Below, piece by piece: positions 51,384 to 61,800 of a stretch of 64,000 nt of DNA. The DNA lies in contig CAZVCC010000009.1 in assembly GCA_964626015.1 (NCBI GenBank), forward strand, positions 1-64,000, written 5' to 3'. This stretch comes from CAIKZJ01 sp964626015. Lineage in GTDB: Bacteria; Bacteroidota; Ignavibacteria; Tepidaquicellales; Tepidaquicellaceae. A model generated the notes under the pieces. It searched no databases. It was not told the origin of the DNA and was given only the letters and a program-made list of their open reading frames with translations. Made by a program: the position numbers and the translations under genes. The number at the start of each line of letters is the position of its first letter. Position 1 is the first letter of the stretch.

Positions 51384-53877
51384 GCTCGGTTCTTTCAATA
51401 ATCTGGTCTTGTATTGACTTGCTAAGCTCGACAAAGAATGCACTGAAACCAGCAACCCTGACTATCAAGTCCCTGTAGTAATCAGGATTTTCCTGCGCAT
51501 CTTTTAACATTCTGCTGTCAACTATGTTAAACTGTATCTGAAATGCTGGATATTGAAAATAGGATTTTATCAGCGATAGTAGTTTCTTCGAACCCTGTAT
51601 GCCCTTTACCGACGCTGGATGAAGCTTCATGTTGTGCAGGCCGCCGCGTATTTTCGTGTGGTCTATCTTGCCGGCTGATAAAAGAACTGATAATGGTCCT
51701 TTTGTGTCAGTACCGGGATATGGTGACGTAACTCCGTCAGCGAGCGAATCTCCCGCATACCTGCCGTCAGGTGTTGCTCCGCACACCTTCCCGAATGGCG
51801 TATGTGTGCTGATGGCAAGCATCGATGGGTCGTATGGTTTACCAAGATAATTTTTCTGAGAGGAAACATATTTGCAGTATTCGTCAAAAATTTCTTTATA
51901 AATCATGTCAACTTCATCGTCGTTGTTTCCCCATTTTGGCGCTCCGTAAAACTTTCTGTGAAGCTTTTCGTAATTTTGCCAGTTGTTAGCAAGAGCATCC
52001 CTCAGCTCATCCATCGTACAAAGTTTGTTGTTCTCAATGTTTTTCTTTACCGCAGAAAGTGAATTCGCAACGTTTACCATTCCCGTCGAAAGTGTTGTTG
52101 GAGTGTTGTTGTTTACCGCACCTCCGTCATCAAGCGAGGCACCCCTTTCAATACAGTCCCGTATTAATACCGATGAGTAAATTAGATTGCAAACCTGCCT
52201 GTGAGCTGCCATTACGTAGTTCCAGTATGCCTGCCAGTTCTTTATGGCATTCTTTAAATGGTGTTGGTACGCTTCTTTAACCTCGTTGTAGGTGTTGGGT
52301 ATTGGAGTCTCTTCAAACACGACACCTGTTCTCAAATCCCTTCCTCCGTTGAGAGCAAGTTCGAATATTTTCATGTGATTAATAAAACCGGCTTGTACAA
52401 TGCCGTAACTCATTCCCTCAAGCGTCGGCTCCGTGCATCCTCCCATAGCCGCATGCTTTCTTATTATCGATACAGGCAGCCCTGTCTTTTCAAGTTCATG
52501 CTGTATATATACCTTTGTGTTAAACCATGCAGGAAAACCACACCCGGTCTTTACGCATTCAATTGCTTTCAAAAAGAATTCTTCGCTTAGTGTTTCGTCA
52601 TACCAAATTGAAAGAGTTGGCTGCGTCGTCTGGCAATTAATGGCAGACTGAAGTATAAGGAGTGAAAGTTCATTGTCGGCTCTGAATCCATTCTCGTTAA
52701 GTCCGCCGAGTATCATGTTCTGGTAAAGGTTTCCCGAACCCAGCCCCTCCCACGAAAATGAAGCAACGTATTCTATCTCTGTCATCTTTACGCGAAGTGC
52801 TTCAAGCAGTTCAAGAACTTCATCATTCGTTATCTTTTTGCTGTTAATATCCTTTTTATAATATGGATACATATACCTGTCAAACCTGCCGGGACTGTAA
52901 CCTAACTGTGCCCCTTCTATATGCCCAGCTAGATAAATGAACCAGAAAGCCTGTATCGCTTCTCTGAAATCGTGAGGCGGGAACTCGGGTACGTGCTTGC
53001 ATATTTCTGAAATCTTAAGCAGTTCTATTTTTCTAATTTCATCCTTTTCTGCTTTTGCAAGCTCAAACGCTTTTTGTCCGTATCTGTTTGCCCATTTAAT
53101 CACTCCTTCAAGTGACCTTATTCCTGCTCTCCAGAAATACACTTTCTCTGCTGAAGGATAATCTGTAATATGAGCTTCGGATATCTTTTCTTTCATTCTG
53201 TTTATAAGACCTCTAAAACCAAGAGAAAGCGCCGTCTCAAAATCTAACACGTATCTTCCTTCAGGTGCAGGGTCGTGTGGAGCAGTATAAAGAACTGCTT
53301 TCCACCCCTTTTCAATGTAGTCGGCTTCCGCAAAGTCTTTCTTCCATAAATCATCGCCTACATCCTGCATGCACTTGCCTCGCCAGTATGTAGCGCAATC
53401 CTTTAGAATATTTCTTTCGTGCTTTTCAAGGAGAAACTTTCCCGCAAAGAAATCATAGTTACCCCCCGAAGCCATCTCTTTTGATTTAGCTATACCTCCT
53501 CCCGTTCCTATATCTGTTACTTTGTCCTGCTCTTCATGCTCTTCTTTATTAAACTCCCTTTGCACGTAACCAGATGCATAGTTGCAATAAGGGATTGCTC
53601 CTCTTACAAACCTGGTCTTGCTTCCGACGAATGGCTCATAGTCTTTTATAACTGGAGTTAAATTCTCTATCGCGTATGCATTGCATTCAGCCCTCCTTTC
53701 AAGCACATTCATCCCGTCCGTTCTTTTGTGTGCTTCTGTGTATAATTGTATATACTCTGTATCTATGTATAAAGGCTCTGTTAAATATCTGCTGCGCATT
53801 AATTCAATTCTTTTTGTTGATGGTGTACCCTTGATTTCTCTGAGTTCGTAATCGGTTTGTTTAGTAGATGTTTCCAT
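51370..53877 (-). CDS. Glycyl-radical enzyme of unknown substrate
   Basis: An 835-residue glycyl-radical enzyme (pyruvate formate-lyase superfamily). The active-site cysteine is Cys481 in MGGCTEPTLEG, with Glu483 two residues later, and the radical site RVAGFSAFF (Gly810) is near the C-terminus. The C-x-E arrangement is that of dehydratases, lyases and arylacetate decarboxylases, not of PFL itself, which has C-C. The substrate cannot be assigned by eye. The activase follows with a 14-bp overlap. The enzyme is oxygen-sensitive, which agrees with an anaerobic or facultative host. Confidence 0.92.
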   Translation of the reverse strand: METSTKQTDYELREIKGTPSTKRIELMRSRYLTEPLYIDTEYIQLYTEAHKRTDGMNVLERRAECNAYAIENLTPVIKDYEPFVGSKTRFVRGAIPYCNYASGYVQREFNKEEHEEQDKVTDIGTGGGIAKSKEMASGGNYDFFAGKFLLEKHERNILKDCATYWRGKCMQDVGDDLWKKDFAEADYIEKGWKAVLYTAPHDPAPEGRYVLDFETALSLGFRGLINRMKEKISEAHITDYPSAEKVYFWRAGIRSLEGVIKWANRYGQKAFELAKAEKDEIRKIELLKISEICKHVPEFPPHDFREAIQAFWFIYLAGHIEGAQLGYSPGRFDRYMYPYYKKDINSKKITNDEVLELLEALRVKMTEIEYVASFSWEGLGSGNLYQNMILGGLNENGFRADNELSLLILQSAINCQTTQPTLSIWYDETLSEEFFLKAIECVKTGCGFPAWFNTKVYIQHELEKTGLPVSIIRKHAAMGGCTEPTLEGMSYGIVQAGFINHMKIFELALNGGRDLRTGVVFEETPIPNTYNEVKEAYQHHLKNAIKNWQAYWNYVMAAHRQVCNLIYSSVLIRDCIERGASLDDGGAVNNNTPTTLSTGMVNVANSLSAVKKNIENNKLCTMDELRDALANNWQNYEKLHRKFYGAPKWGNNDDEVDMIYKEIFDEYCKYVSSQKNYLGKPYDPSMLAISTHTPFGKVCGATPDGRYAGDSLADGVTSPYPGTDTKGPLSVLLSAGKIDHTKIRGGLHNMKLHPASVKGIQGSKKLLSLIKSYFQYPAFQIQFNIVDSRMLKDAQENPDYYRDLIVRVAGFSAFFVELSKSIQDQIIERTEHGFE

Positions 53878-54037
53878 GATGTATTGGTTAATTACTACAA
53901 CTTAATTATTCTTGACAAATTTTAAAAATGCAAAATTTAATACCTTTTAAACCCTGCATTCATGGTACAATAATTGATTAATCGTGCTACGCTGGAACTT
54001 ATTCAAATCTCTTATCAGTTATTTATAGAAAAACAAA
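53878..54037. other. Divergent promoter region between GRE and hydrolase genes
   Basis: A 160-bp gap between divergently transcribed genes, presumably with promoters for both. No clear operator is seen. Confidence 0.4.
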
Positions 54038-54823
54038 ATGAAAAACATTGTATATATATTCCTCCTTATGTTCATTCCGGGATTGTCATTATTTGCTCAG
54101 TCAAAGGTATATACTGAGAATGTAAAATACTATGATGGTAATACCGTACTTGAAGGATATATTGCCTATGATGATACTTTTACCGGAGAACGACCCGCAG
54201 TTATAGTTGTTCACGATTGGATGGGTATTAGCGACTTCACTAAAACACGCTGTGAAAAGCTAGCTGAGTTGGGTTATGTTGCTTTTGCTGCGGATATCTA
54301 CGGAAAAGATTCGCGTCCCTCCTCTAATCAGAATGCGGGGAAGATTGCATCACTATTTAAAAATGATAGACAATTGATGAGAAGCCGTATAAACCTTGCC
54401 TTTGAAGAAATCAAGAAGAATAAAATTGTAAATAAAGATAAGATTGCCGTTATGGGTTATTGTTTTGGCGGTACCGTAGCCCTTGAGCTCGCAAGAAGTG
54501 GTGCCGGTATTAAGGGTGCGGTTTCGTTTCACGGAAACCTGGATACTCCAAATTTAGAAGACGCAAAAAATATTAAATCTAAAATACTCGTTCTAAATGG
54601 TGCCGATGACCCTTTTGTAACCGAAGTTCAAATTAAAACCTTTGAAGAAGAAATGAACAATGCAAATGTTGACTGGCAGTTTGTTAACTACAGCGGTGCT
54701 GTGCATAGTTTTACAAACCCTGAATCGGGTAACGATAAATCAAAAGGGGCTGCCTATAATGAAAAAGCTGATAAACGTTCATGGATTGCTATGAAGTCTT
54801 TCTTTGAAGAAATTTTTAACTAA
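54038..54823 (+). CDS. Dienelactone hydrolase family protein, exported
   Basis: A 261-residue alpha/beta hydrolase with a signal peptide (about 1-20, ending LFAQS). The catalytic triad is visible: Cys142 in GYCFGG, Asp191 in NGADDPF and His223 in GAVHSF. Cys as nucleophile is typical of DLH proteins. The early VVHDWMG motif fits the oxyanion region. Its substrate is unknown and it acts in the periplasm or outside. It converges with the 2Fe-2S gene, one base apart. Confidence 0.88.
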   Translation: MKNIVYIFLLMFIPGLSLFAQSKVYTENVKYYDGNTVLEGYIAYDDTFTGERPAVIVVHDWMGISDFTKTRCEKLAELGYVAFAADIYGKDSRPSSNQNAGKIASLFKNDRQLMRSRINLAFEEIKKNKIVNKDKIAVMGYCFGGTVALELARSGAGIKGAVSFHGNLDTPNLEDAKNIKSKILVLNGADDPFVTEVQIKTFEEEMNNANVDWQFVNYSGAVHSFTNPESGNDKSKGAAYNEKADKRSWIAMKSFFEEIFN

Positions 54824-54824
54824 T

Positions 54825-55166
54825 CTATATTATGTATTCTTTTACGGGTTTGCCTTTTATTATGTGTTTCTGAATTATTTCTTCAAGTACTTTTGGAGTA
54901 CAAGAGTGATACCAGATTCCTTCAGGATAAACTACAACAATCGGACCTTTATCGCATATCCTGAAACAGTCTGCTTTCGTTCTCTGTACGCCGCCCTTAC
55001 CCGCAAGGTCAAGCTCTGCAAGCCTTTTCTTTAAGTACTTCCATGATTTTTGCCCTTCTTCTCTCTTTACGCATTTATCGTCCTGTGCATCGCAGCAAAT
55101 GAAAATGTGTTTCTTTGTCTTGCCTATTCCAAGCTCGTCAAATTTTGTCTTTAATTTCTTGCTCAT
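54825..55166 (-). CDS. Thioredoxin-like 2Fe-2S ferredoxin
   Basis: A 113-residue (2Fe-2S) ferredoxin of the thioredoxin-like type: start HIFICCDAQDDKCVK and later DCFRICDKGPIVVVYP, YHSC. The usual four Cys ligands are present, but one may be the second residue of the CC pair. Such proteins serve as small electron carriers. The gene converges with the hydrolase and has no clear partner nearby. Confidence 0.82.
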   Translation of the reverse strand: MSKKLKTKFDELGIGKTKKHIFICCDAQDDKCVKREEGQKSWKYLKKRLAELDLAGKGGVQRTKADCFRICDKGPIVVVYPEGIWYHSCTPKVLEEIIQKHIIKGKPVKEYII

Positions 55167-55298
55167 TCTTATGTTTATTTTATAAAATAATATATGTTCT
55201 GCTTTTAAAAATAAATGTAATATCCTTTATACTTATTGAATTATTATTCCCTTATGGTTTAAGTATTTTCTCTACAACAAAAACAAAAAAACTTTACA

Positions 55299-55664
55299 AT
55301 GATTAAAAAAATTGATAGTCCCGCATTGATTAAATCAGTTGGAAACAAAGAGAAAATAATAAAGGAGTATTTCGGTAGAGTTAGTTCAAACGATTCTATC
55401 GTGAGTATTGCTTTTATGCATTCTCCCGGAGGGTGGTGTGAACCCGGTCAAACTCCGTGCTTCGATGAGTTTTCTGTCGTATTACGCGGAACACTTCACA
55501 TAAAAACAAAACTTTCTGAATTAGATGTTAAAGCCGGAGAAGCTGTCTTCGTTTCAAAAAATGAATGGGTGCAGTATAGCTCGCCCTTTGCCGGAGGTGC
55601 CGAATACGTCGCAGTATGTATTCCTGCTTTCTCTCCGGATACTGTTAATAGAGACTTGAAATAG
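55299..55664 (+). CDS. Cupin-domain protein
   Basis: A 121-residue single-cupin protein: PCFDEFSVVLRGTLHIKT matches cupin motif 1 with its G-x-L strand, and KAGEAVFVSKNEWVQYSS matches motif 2. The metal-binding His set is incomplete (Glu and Cys replace some), so it may be a sugar- or ethanolamine-type cupin without metal. Function is unknown. It stands alone on the plus strand, 173 bp before the TetR gene. Confidence 0.72.
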   Translation: MIKKIDSPALIKSVGNKEKIIKEYFGRVSSNDSIVSIAFMHSPGGWCEPGQTPCFDEFSVVLRGTLHIKTKLSELDVKAGEAVFVSKNEWVQYSSPFAGGAEYVAVCIPAFSPDTVNRDLK

Positions 55665-55802
55665 TACTCGTTGACTCCGCAGATATTCGTAGCGATGTTT
55701 TTGGTTTAGCGTAACATTCTCGGGTTTTGTTACGTATATAATATCAAAAAATGTTTCATTATTAAGGAGAAATCACTTGATTCTTTGTCTTATCATTATT
55801 AA

Positions 55803-55836
55803 TTTGGAAACTAAATAAACGATAATAGTTTCCAAA
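55803..55836. promoter_or_regulatory. TetR operator: perfect inverted repeat
   Basis: TTTGGAAACT (55803-55812) and AGTTTCCAAA (55827-55836) form a perfect 10-bp inverted repeat with 14 bp between. The right arm abuts the GTG start codon of the TetR gene. It most likely binds that TetR and represses the whole efflux operon in the absence of ligand. Confidence 0.8.
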
Positions 55837-56460
55837 GTGATTAAAGATAATCCCGTCGAAAGAAAGAAAATAATGGTGTTTGCGGATAAATTGTTCAGAG
55901 AAGCTGGCTTGTACAAAACATCTATGGATGAACTTGCGGCTCTTATGCACATCAGCAAGAAAACCATTTACAGGTATTTCCCATCAAAGGAAAATCTGGT
56001 TAGAGAAATTGTTAAATTCTGGCTCGATACTTCTACAGAAAGAGTCGATAAAATTGTTAGCGGCAAAACCGATGTCGTGAGGAAGTTTATAAGGCTTCTT
56101 GAAGATTATTCCTGTGAGTTTACTCAGTTGGGGGAAAAAGCAATATCTGATTTGCAGATTCACTATCCCGATGTGTGGGCATCAATAGAGTCTTTCAGAG
56201 AAGAAAAGATAATTTTTTACGTTAAAAAATTATTCAGACAGGGATTCAGGGAAAATTACATAACAAAAATACCTGTCGAGATTGTTATCGCCTCTGTAAG
56301 CGCATCTATCAGCTCTGTCGTGAACCCGAAGTTTCTTGTTGTTAACAATTTCTCGACTGCAGAAGCTCTAAAACATGTTCTTGAACTCCATCTGAAAGGT
56401 ATTATAACCGAAAAGGGAAGAAAAAAGTATTTCAGTCAACAGAAAAAACATCTTAAATAA
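55837..56460 (+). CDS. TetR-family repressor of the efflux operon
   Basis: A 207-residue TetR regulator. HTH lies at ~25-50 (TSMDELAALMHISKKTIYRY then FPSKENLV), and the C-terminal helical ligand domain follows. The start is taken as GTG 55837, which keeps the first helix (RKKIMVFADKLF) intact; an ATG at 55873 is an alternative but would trim this helix. It is the first gene of the operon TetR-TolC-HlyD-RND, 4 bp before TolC, with a perfect operator directly upstream. It probably senses an RND substrate. Confidence 0.9.
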   Translation: MIKDNPVERKKIMVFADKLFREAGLYKTSMDELAALMHISKKTIYRYFPSKENLVREIVKFWLDTSTERVDKIVSGKTDVVRKFIRLLEDYSCEFTQLGEKAISDLQIHYPDVWASIESFREEKIIFYVKKLFRQGFRENYITKIPVEIVIASVSASISSVVNPKFLVVNNFSTAEALKHVLELHLKGIITEKGRKKYFSQQKKHLK

Positions 56461-56464
56461 TTCT

Positions 56465-57799
56465 ATGTATTATAAAATATTAATAACTATTGCCTTAATT
56501 GCTCTGTACCCGTGGACTTCCTTCGCTCAGGATTCAACTAATGTAAAGGTCTATTCCCTGAAAGAAGCCATTGCCGTCGCGAAGGCTAACAATACCGAGC
56601 TTGTTAATGCAGTCTATGATAAATTAAAAGCGGAGAAAAAAGTATCGGAGGTGTATAACGAGAATCTCCTGCCGACTATTACTCTCAGCTCTCAGTATAA
56701 TAGGGCAATCAAAAAACAGGTGTTCGATATAGATTTCGGTGGCGTGAATCAAAGGTTTGAAGTAGGCTCCGATAATACATTCAGCAACACTCTCCAGTTA
56801 AGCGAACCTATTCCTGTTCTTGGTACTCCCGTATTTGAGGGAATTAGAATCGCCGATTATTATTCAGCTCTGCAGGGAGAGAATGTCAATTCCGCGGAAG
56901 CAAATGTAGTCGCCGATGTTAAACAAGCTTATAACAATGTTCTCTTTATGAAGGAGGTCGTGTTTGTGAGAAAACAAAACCTCATTAATGCACAGGAAAA
57001 TTATGATGTTGTTGAAAAGAAATACCGCAACGGCACTTCAACAGAATTTGATTTTCTCAGAGCTAAAGTTACTGTCGAAAATTCAAAACCTCCGGTTTTG
57101 GAATCAGAAAACAATCTAATAATCGCAAGAAAAATTCTCAAGAATGCTATCGGTATCAAAGATAATATAGACGTTGATGTTACAGGATCTCTTGAATATG
57201 ATAGTACCGAGGTTTATGGCAGTACAGAGGAAATAATAAATAAGATCTCTGAAAATAACGTCTCAATAAGGCAGTTGAAAATTAACCAGAATATTAATAA
57301 GCAGCTGCTTAATATTGATAATGCAAACTATCTCCCTAAACTGTATATTTTTGGTCAGTATAACCTTCAGGCTCAGGAAAACGACGGAAAAACCCTCGGG
57401 AGTTACAGGTTCTTCAATGTTTTAAATGCCGGTATAGGTCTTAACTGGGATTTGAACTTTTTGAGAAATACATATAAGAAACAGCAGACTGAAATAGATA
57501 TTAAGAAAACTGATGAAACTATTTCTGACGTTAAACAAAAACTTCGGCTTACTTCGCAAAGTATCATTCTCAAAATGGACGAAGCTCGAAATAAAATTAA
57601 AGCAACTCATGAAACAGTTAAAATGGCGGAACGTGGATATGAACTCGCCGCCCTTAGCTTTAAAAACGGCGTCGTAAGTCAAATAGATGTCATTGACGCT
57701 GGTGTTCAGCTGAGCAATTCAAGATTGTCATACTATAGTGCAATAGTCGAATATCTTAACGCTAAAGCAGAATTAGAAAAATTATTGGAAAGAAAATAA
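56465..57799 (+). CDS. TolC-family outer-membrane efflux protein
   Basis: A 444-residue outer membrane factor with a signal peptide (~1-21) and two copies of the long-helix efflux domain (~28-225 and ~230-440; YSLKEAIAVAKANNTELVNA opens the first). Heptad-rich helices such as KRALEKLL-type ends are visible (LNAKAELEKLLERK). It forms the outer tunnel of the RND pump encoded downstream, 10 bp before the adaptor. Confidence 0.9.
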   Translation: MYYKILITIALIALYPWTSFAQDSTNVKVYSLKEAIAVAKANNTELVNAVYDKLKAEKKVSEVYNENLLPTITLSSQYNRAIKKQVFDIDFGGVNQRFEVGSDNTFSNTLQLSEPIPVLGTPVFEGIRIADYYSALQGENVNSAEANVVADVKQAYNNVLFMKEVVFVRKQNLINAQENYDVVEKKYRNGTSTEFDFLRAKVTVENSKPPVLESENNLIIARKILKNAIGIKDNIDVDVTGSLEYDSTEVYGSTEEIINKISENNVSIRQLKINQNINKQLLNIDNANYLPKLYIFGQYNLQAQENDGKTLGSYRFFNVLNAGIGLNWDLNFLRNTYKKQQTEIDIKKTDETISDVKQKLRLTSQSIILKMDEARNKIKATHETVKMAERGYELAALSFKNGVVSQIDVIDAGVQLSNSRLSYYSAIVEYLNAKAELEKLLERK

Positions 57800-57809
57800 A
57801 TTTTATTAT

Positions 57810-58841
57810 ATGAAAAAATATTCATTATTGTTATTGGTCTTAATTTTTGCGGTTGCTCTTGCATCATGCGGAAGAAATAAAAATAACAAACCCGAAGAGA
57901 AAAAATTACCCATTGTTAAAACTACGGTTATTCAGGGTCAGTATTTTGAGGAAAATTATAAGGTTAGCGGTATAGTTAAACCCTATGAAAGTGCTAAACT
58001 TTCTTCCGAAGAAGGTGGACTTATAGTCTATCTTACAAAAGATAAAGGCGATAGGGTCGGACGCGGAGAAGTCGTCGTTAGACTTAAAAAAGATACCGAC
58101 GAAGCCGCATATCTTCAGGCTCTCGCTCAGTATGAACTCGCAAAGGATAATTATCAGAGAACCGAGCGCCTTTATGCTGACGAAGTTGCTACCGAACAGC
58201 AGTTTACAAACTCTAAACTCCAGCTTGAAATTGCAGAGAAATCAGTTGAGCTTTATAGAATTAGGCTCGATAAGGGTTATGTTAGGTCTCCCATCTCGGG
58301 CGTCGTCGACGCAAAGTTCATGCAGAAAGGTGAAATGACATCCCCCGGATCCCCTATTATCAACGTTGTTAATATTTCCAGAATAAAAATTAGCTGCGGT
58401 GTTCCGGAAAGATACGTTACTCAGGTTAAGAGAGGTGAAAAGGTTAAAGTTACTTTTCCTGTCCTCCCCGATGAAGAGTATGAAGCTGTTATAGATTATG
58501 TCGCTCCTTCATTGAGTCCGCAAAATAGAACTTTTGAAATTGAACTTGTTATGAGTAATCCTGAAAGCAAGTTTAAACCCGAAATGTCGGCAAATATAAC
58601 TTTTACGAACAAGAGTGTTGATAATGCTGTTGTTCTGCAGCAGGATTATGTTGTTGATAATGGTGATGAAAAATTTGTGTTCGTTCTTGAAGGCGATATA
58701 GCAAAAAAACGCCTTGTTAAGCTTGGCGGACGTTCTGATAATATGGTTCTGATTGAAGAAGGTCTTAATATTGGCGAAACGCTTATAAACGTGGGCTTTC
58801 AGGGCTTAAATGATAACGACAAAGTTACTCTGGTTAATTAA
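57810..58841 (+). CDS. RND periplasmic adaptor (HlyD/MFP), lipoprotein
   Basis: A 343-residue membrane-fusion protein. The lipobox is VALASC (Cys20). The barrel-sandwich hybrid (LSSEEGGLIVYLTKDKGDRV, then RSPISGVVDAKFMQKGEMTS) and a helical hairpin between them (~85-150) are visible, and a beta-barrel follows. It couples the RND transporter to TolC. It lies 10 bp after TolC and 21 bp before the pump gene. Confidence 0.92.
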   Translation: MKKYSLLLLVLIFAVALASCGRNKNNKPEEKKLPIVKTTVIQGQYFEENYKVSGIVKPYESAKLSSEEGGLIVYLTKDKGDRVGRGEVVVRLKKDTDEAAYLQALAQYELAKDNYQRTERLYADEVATEQQFTNSKLQLEIAEKSVELYRIRLDKGYVRSPISGVVDAKFMQKGEMTSPGSPIINVVNISRIKISCGVPERYVTQVKRGEKVKVTFPVLPDEEYEAVIDYVAPSLSPQNRTFEIELVMSNPESKFKPEMSANITFTNKSVDNAVVLQQDYVVDNGDEKFVFVLEGDIAKKRLVKLGGRSDNMVLIEEGLNIGETLINVGFQGLNDNDKVTLVN

Positions 58842-58862
58842 AATACTAAATGTTTATCGTAT

Positions 58863-61800
58863 ATGAAATTTTTTGAATTAATAATAAAGAATAAAGTTAC
58901 AGTCTATATCCTCGTGCTGATGATTGTTCTTATCGGCGCCTCCTCGTATATATCCCTGCCGAGGGAATCCAGCCCCTCAATTAAAATCCCTTATGTGTTT
59001 ATCGCGACCGTCTATCCAGGCGTGTCGCCTCAGGATATAGAAAACCTCGTAACACAGGAAATAGAAAAGGAAGTTAAAAGTATTAGCGGTGTTAAAGAGA
59101 TAAAATCTGTTTCAAGGGAAAGTTTCAGCTCTATATCGGTCGAGTTTAACACCGATGTTATTATTGATGACGCTATTCAGAAAGTCCGCGATAAGGTCGC
59201 AACTGCAAAAACTAAAATGCCTACCGATATTAAAGAACCGATTATTAGTGAAATCAACTTTTCCGAGCTTCCTATGATGTATGTCAATTTGAGTGGGAAT
59301 GTAGGACTCGCCAACCTTAAAAAAATCGGTACACAAATCCAGGATAAAATTGAAGAAATTCCCGGCGTGCTTTCCGCAGAGGTTATCGGTGGTGTCGATA
59401 GGGAAGTTAAAATTGATGCCGATGCCGAAAGACTTAAATACTATAATATTAGTTTTAACGACCTTATAAATGCCGTATCCGCCGAAAACCTTAATATACC
59501 CGGTGGTGCCGTGGATATTGGCAAATCTAGTTTCCTTATACGCGTACCCGGCGAATATGAAAATCCTGAATTGATGAGCAATATAATCGTTAAGAAAAAC
59601 GGTGATTATCCCGTTTACTTAAACGATGTAGCTCAGGTAACTTACGGATATAAAGAAAGACAAACGTACGCAAGAAAGAACGGAGTTGAAAGTATTACTC
59701 TGCCGGTTAAAAAACGTAGCGGGTCCAACATTATCGAAATATCTGAAAAAGTACACGACATCTTAGCCAGCAATAACGGTATTATTCCCGAAGGCGTTTC
59801 TTACAGCATTACTAGTGATCAATCTGATTATATTAAAACTACTGTTCACGAACTCGAAAACGGTATCGTAACAGGCGTCGTTCTTGTTATGCTTATCCTT
59901 TTCTTCTTTATGGGTCTGAAGAACTCATTGCTCGTTGCAACCTCTATTCCGCTGTCATTCTTGATTTCGTTTATTGTTCTGAGTGCAATGGGTATCACCC
60001 TGAATATGATAGTCCTGTTCACGCTCATACTCGTTCTTGGAATAATTGTCGATGACGCTATTGTCGTCATCGAAAATATTTATAGATTGCAGGAAAAGGA
60101 AAATTATAACCCGCATGACGCTTCGATTGAAGGTCCGCGTGAAGTTGTGTTCCCTGTCACGATTGCAACTCTTACTATTATATCGTCGTTCTTCCCGCTT
60201 CTGTTCTTTCCCGGAATTGTAGGTGATTTTATGAAATATTTGCCTATCACCTTGATTGTTTGTTTGTTGTCATCATTGTTCGTTGCTATGATTATAAGCC
60301 CTGTTCAGGCAGCCGTCTTTATTCATTTTAAAAAGGACAGGGAAAGATCTCAAAAGAAGAAGTTCAGACCCGTCGGCAGGTTCCTTGAACATTTTGACGA
60401 AGTTCTCTTTGGAAGTGCATTAAGAATATATGAAAAAGTACTTAGGGTTGCACTGACACATAGAAAAACAGTAATATCAATTACCTTCCTTTTGCTTATC
60501 GCTGTATTTATAATCTACGGTAAGTTTAATTATGGGACGGAATTCTTTCCCGATACCGACCCAAGACAGGCTTCTATTACTCTTGCAACACCCGTCGGAA
60601 CAAACATTGAAGAAACAAACAAAATAACTAAAGAACTTGAAAAGAAAATTCCCGAACTTAAAGATATTAAGTATATTGTCACAAACGTTGGCTCATCTAA
60701 TAATCCTCTTGACTTCAGCGGAGATGGAATCCCAACAAAGAGCGTTATAACTGTGACTTTCTTTGATAAACTTGACAGGGAACAAAGTTCAAAATTGTCA
60801 ATTGAACAAATAAGAAATGCGCTTTATATGGTTCCGGGCGGTGAAGTGAAGATTGAAAAACAGCAAATGGGTCCTCCAACAGGTCCGCCTGTAAACATTG
60901 AAATATCAGGCGATGATTTTGCTAAGATTGGTAACATTTCCGATGAAATCAAAAACCAGATTAAAGGTATTCCCGGACTGACAGACCTTACTGATAATTT
61001 TGATGAAGCAAGACCGGAAATTAAAATTATCGTCGATAGGGAAAAAGCTGCTCTTTATGGACTTAATACTGCCATGATTGGTGCAACGATAAGAACTGCC
61101 GTTAACGGCACGACTGCAAGCAAGATAAGAGAAGGAAAAGATGAATATGATGTTACTGTCAGACTGAATAAAGAACAACGTAATGATATTAGCACTATCG
61201 ATAACATGTTTATTACTAATACAAAAGGAGAAAAAATTCCTATTTCTTCTGTCGGTAGTATAGAGTTCTCTGGAGGTATCGGTGCTATAAACAGAAAAGA
61301 CCTTAAGAGAGTTGTTACCGTTTCAGCTAACGCCGAAGGTCGGCTTGGTAATGATGTGCTTAAAGATGTTCAGGCAAAACTGAAAGATTTTAAACTTCCA
61401 GATGGCTACTCTATTAGCTATACAGGTGAACAGGAGGACCAGGCAGAAACATCCGCCTTCCTCGGTAAAGCATTGATGATTGCTTTGATGATGATTTTCT
61501 TCCTTATGGTTATTGAGTTTAACTCTCTGAGAGTCCCTCTGATTATAATGATATCTGTTATACTTTCTCTTATAGGCGTGCTCATAGGTCTGTTAATTAC
61601 CGGTACACCGTTCGGTATTATGATGACAGGTATTGGCGTTATTGCACTCGCTGGAATCGTCGTGAGAAACGCTATAGTGTTGCTCGACTTCCAAAAAGAA
61701 CTCGTTGCTCGTGGATTGAATCGTGATGAAGCTCTCGTTCAGGCAGGTTTGATTAGAATGAGGCCTATCTTCCTTACCGCCGCTGCTACAATTCTCGGTA

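Noticed and set aside
50454..51455. Longer start for the activase (51455)
   Set aside because: It adds 24 residues overlapping the C-terminus of the glycyl-radical enzyme; ATG 51383 starts directly before the conserved activase N-terminus.
52258..52590. Plus-strand ORF (110 aa) opposite the glycyl-radical enzyme
   Set aside because: Antisense of a well-supported gene, with no family pattern or ribosome site.
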